The notes under the pieces: generated by a model
What the model saw: only the letters and a program-made list of their open reading frames with translations
Told to the model about the DNA's origin: nothing
Database searches by the model: none
Shown here: positions 3,658 to 5,847 of the stretch, piece by piece
Numbering within the stretch: position 1 is the first letter of the stretch
Layout: each line of letters starts with the position of its first letter
DNA from: Christensenella sp. UBA7597
GTDB taxonomy: Bacteria; Bacillota; Clostridia; Christensenellales; Borkfalkiaceae
Length of the DNA: 5,847 bases
NCBI GenBank assembly: GCA_002474405.1
Contig: DLQW01000037.1
Location: 7,099-12,945 of the forward strand
Direction of reading: 5' to 3'
Program-made: the position numbers and the translations under genes

Positions 3658-5847
3658 ATGAAAAACAAAAAAGAAACGAAGAACGTTTCCGTTGAAGAAT
3701 TGCTTGAAAAAATGACGCTTGACGAAAAATTGCAGCAGCTTACGCAGCTTTCGGGCGAATTTTTCGATACCGCCGATAAAACGGCTGCAACCGGACCGAA
3801 AGAGGACATCGGCATTTCCGATAACGACCTTCCGGGAATCGGTTCCACGCTGAATTTCCGCGGCGCCGATCAGGTGTACCGCCTTCAGTCTGCGCATCTT
3901 GAAGCCGACCGCAATAAAATTCCCATGCTGTTCATGATGGACGTCATTCACGGTTGCCGCACGATTTATCCCGTCAATCTGGGTATGGGCGCCACGTTCA
4001 ATCCGGAACTCATGGAAGAATGTTCCGCGATGGCTGCGCGCGAAGCCCGTACCATGGGCGTGCGCGTTACGTTCGCGCCGATGGTGGATTTTGTCCGCGA
4101 CGCCCGTTGGGGCAGAGTGATGGAAAGCACCGGAGAAGACGCGTATTTAAACGGTTTGTTCGCAGCCGCGCAGGTAAAGGGGTTCCAGCGCGAAGGCGTT
4201 GCGGCGTGCGTGAAGCATTTCGCCGCTTACGGCGCGCCCGAAGCCGGCAGAGATTATAATACCGTGGATATGAGCGAACTCACGCTCCGCGAAAAATATC
4301 TCGTCGCCTATAAAGCCGCCGTGGATGCGGGCGTAAAAATGGTCATGACGTCTTTCAATTCCCTCAACGGCGTTCCCGCCGCGGCAAACAGGAAGCTCGT
4401 CAAAGGCATCCTGCGCGACGAATGGGGCTTCGACGGCGTGATTATCAGCGATTATAACGCGTTCCGCGAAATGATGAAACACGGCGTGGCGAAAGACGAA
4501 AAAGATTGCGCTTATAAAGCGATGCGGGCAACCAACGATATCGAAATGATGTCCGCCACCTATCTTCATTGCATGAAAGAACTGATCGTAGAGGGGAAAA
4601 TTTCCGAATCGCAGGTAAACGACGCAGTGCGCCGCGTTCTGAACCTCAAAAAAGATCTCGGTTTGCTTGAAGAGCCGTATCGTTTCATACCGAAAACGCA
4701 GGAAGAAGCGGAAAAAACGCAGCAATCGGAAATTCTTACGGCGGAAAACCGCGTTCTCGCAAGAACCGCGGCGGAAAAATCGGCGGTGCTTTTGAAAAAC
4801 GACGGCGTTCTGCCGTTTAAAAAGGACGCGAAAAAAATCGCCGTCATCGGTCCCTTCGGCAAAACGGGCTCCGTCATAGGCGGGTGGTATTGTTACGGCG
4901 AAGCGGGCGATACGGTAAAAATCACCGACGGCGTGAAAAATCTGCTTCCCGATGCCGAAATCGGTTTTGCGCAGGGCGTAAGCGGCGCGCTCGACGCGAT
5001 TGCCGACGAAGAAGAAATCGAAAAGGCGGCGCGGCTTGCCGCCGGGGCGGACGTAGTTCTTTTAACGCTCGGCGAACCGGAAGGGGACAGCGGCGAAGGA
5101 AACAGCAAACAGAATCTCGAACTGCCCGAAGCGCAGTACAGATTGCTCGAAGCGGTGCTTGCCGCAAACAAAAACACCGCGGTGCTGCTTTTTTCCGGCA
5201 GACCGCTTGCAATCAAAAAATTGTCCGGGCTCGCTCCCGCGATTCTTCTCGTATGGCAACCGGGCAGCGAAGCGGGCAACGCAATCGCAAATCTCGTATT
5301 CGGCGAAGTTTCTCCCGAAGGCAAACTTCCGATGAGTTTCCCCGCGGTAACGGGTCAGTGCCCGATTCATTACGATCGTTTCAACACCGGCAGACCCCGC
5401 GAAAACGATCTTTCGCGCGTATGCTATACGTCGTCGTATATCGACGGACCGAATCTTCCGTTGTATCCGTTCGGCTACGGGCTTTCCTATACAAAATTCT
5501 CGTACGGCGACGCGCGGGTTTCCGCGGAAAAACTGCGCCGCGGCGAAACAATCCGGGCAAGCGTTACCGTCAGAAACGCAGGTTCGCACAAGGCGACCGA
5601 AACGGTGCAGCTGTATCTTCGCGATAAAGTCGCTTCCGTCGTTCGTCCCGTAAAAGAACTGAAAGGCTTTAAAAAAGTAACTCTTGCCGCGGGCGAAGAA
5701 GCGCTCGTAACGTTTGAAATCAATGAAGAAATGCTGAAATTCTATAACGCCGAGCTTGAATTTGCCGCGGAAAACGGCGATTTCACGGCATATATCGGCG
5801 GTTCGTCCGATACGGAAAACGGCGCGGATTTCGAACTTGTCGATTAA
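3658..5847 (+). CDS. bglX: Glycoside hydrolase family 3, beta-glucosidase (BglX-like)
   Basis: GH3 enzymes of this build release beta-linked sugars, usually glucose or xylose, from the non-reducing end by a retaining mechanism. From ATG 3658 the protein has 729 residues. The N-terminal TIM-barrel shows MDVIHG with substrate-binding D95, RWGRVMESTGEDAYL, KHFAAYG (K186, H187), GRDYNTVDMSE, and GFDGVIISDYNA with likely nucleophile D265. The alpha/beta sandwich domain has GEPEGDSGEG, where E480 is the probable acid/base, and the SGRPLAI block. After LYPFGYGLSYTKF (602-614) comes a fibronectin-III-like C-terminal domain (about 620-725). No signal peptide is visible, unlike periplasmic E. coli BglX, so it probably acts in the cytoplasm on imported oligosaccharides. 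It has its own promoter and candidate operator. Exact substrate (beta-glucoside or beta-xyloside) cannot be read from sequence. The TAA is the last codon of the window. Confidence 0.95.
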   Translation: MKNKKETKNVSVEELLEKMTLDEKLQQLTQLSGEFFDTADKTAATGPKEDIGISDNDLPGIGSTLNFRGADQVYRLQSAHLEADRNKIPMLFMMDVIHGCRTIYPVNLGMGATFNPELMEECSAMAAREARTMGVRVTFAPMVDFVRDARWGRVMESTGEDAYLNGLFAAAQVKGFQREGVAACVKHFAAYGAPEAGRDYNTVDMSELTLREKYLVAYKAAVDAGVKMVMTSFNSLNGVPAAANRKLVKGILRDEWGFDGVIISDYNAFREMMKHGVAKDEKDCAYKAMRATNDIEMMSATYLHCMKELIVEGKISESQVNDAVRRVLNLKKDLGLLEEPYRFIPKTQEEAEKTQQSEILTAENRVLARTAAEKSAVLLKNDGVLPFKKDAKKIAVIGPFGKTGSVIGGWYCYGEAGDTVKITDGVKNLLPDAEIGFAQGVSGALDAIADEEEIEKAARLAAGADVVLLTLGEPEGDSGEGNSKQNLELPEAQYRLLEAVLAANKNTAVLLFSGRPLAIKKLSGLAPAILLVWQPGSEAGNAIANLVFGEVSPEGKLPMSFPAVTGQCPIHYDRFNTGRPRENDLSRVCYTSSYIDGPNLPLYPFGYGLSYTKFSYGDARVSAEKLRRGETIRASVTVRNAGSHKATETVQLYLRDKVASVVRPVKELKGFKKVTLAAGEEALVTFEINEEMLKFYNAELEFAAENGDFTAYIGGSSDTENGADFELVD

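Noticed and set aside
4884..5627. A 247-codon + strand frame inside the GH3 gene
   Set aside because: The product is extremely Arg-rich with no domain, and it is out of frame with the clearly coding GH3 gene.
1..5847. Mobile element, defence system, CRISPR array or RNA gene
   Set aside because: No transposase, integrase, nuclease, regularly spaced direct repeats, tRNA-like or rRNA-like segment was seen, and almost the whole window is coding for core or metabolic functions.

Overview
This is bacterial DNA of moderate GC content with four closely spaced + strand genes followed by a separately transcribed fifth gene. The gene set points to a low-GC-type Gram-positive lineage (Bacillota, Clostridia-like). 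It has a cysteine desulfurase next to a rhodanese-less ThiI, a DUF1934/YwiB-like protein, purine-rich Shine-Dalgarno sites, TTG and GTG starts, and a TATAAT promoter with a TGn extension. I cannot place it more finely from sequence alone.

Positions 1-3544 look like one operon. It holds the 3' end of an IscS/NifS-type cysteine desulfurase (1-381), thiI (406-1560), a DUF1934 protein whose TTG start overlaps the thiI stop (1557-1991), and a strongly diverged transcription termination factor Rho (GTG start, 2036-3544). The desulfurase and ThiI form a recognisable pair: the first makes a persulfide from cysteine, and the second uses that sulfur for 4-thiouridine in tRNA. An intrinsic terminator at 3554-3578 closes the operon 9 nt after the rho stop.

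A new transcription unit begins at once: an extended -10 promoter (3588-3596), an 18-bp interrupted palindrome at the expected transcription start (3605-3622, candidate operator), a strong ribosome binding site, and a 729-residue cytoplasmic family 3 glycoside hydrolase (3658-5847). Its stop codon is the last three bases of the window. An in-frame ATG at 3547 would lengthen this protein by 37 residues but would require translating through the terminator and promoter, so 3658 is preferred.

The most interesting object is the Rho protein. It is full length and intact, with Walker A, Walker B and the catalytic glutamate. By my alignment from memory to E. coli Rho, it lacks the arginine finger, the Walker B-adjacent arginine and the R-loop lysine, and it lacks the aromatic residues of the primary RNA site. 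No mobile element, CRISPR array, tRNA or rRNA gene was seen, and no gene-free stretch exceeds about 115 bases.
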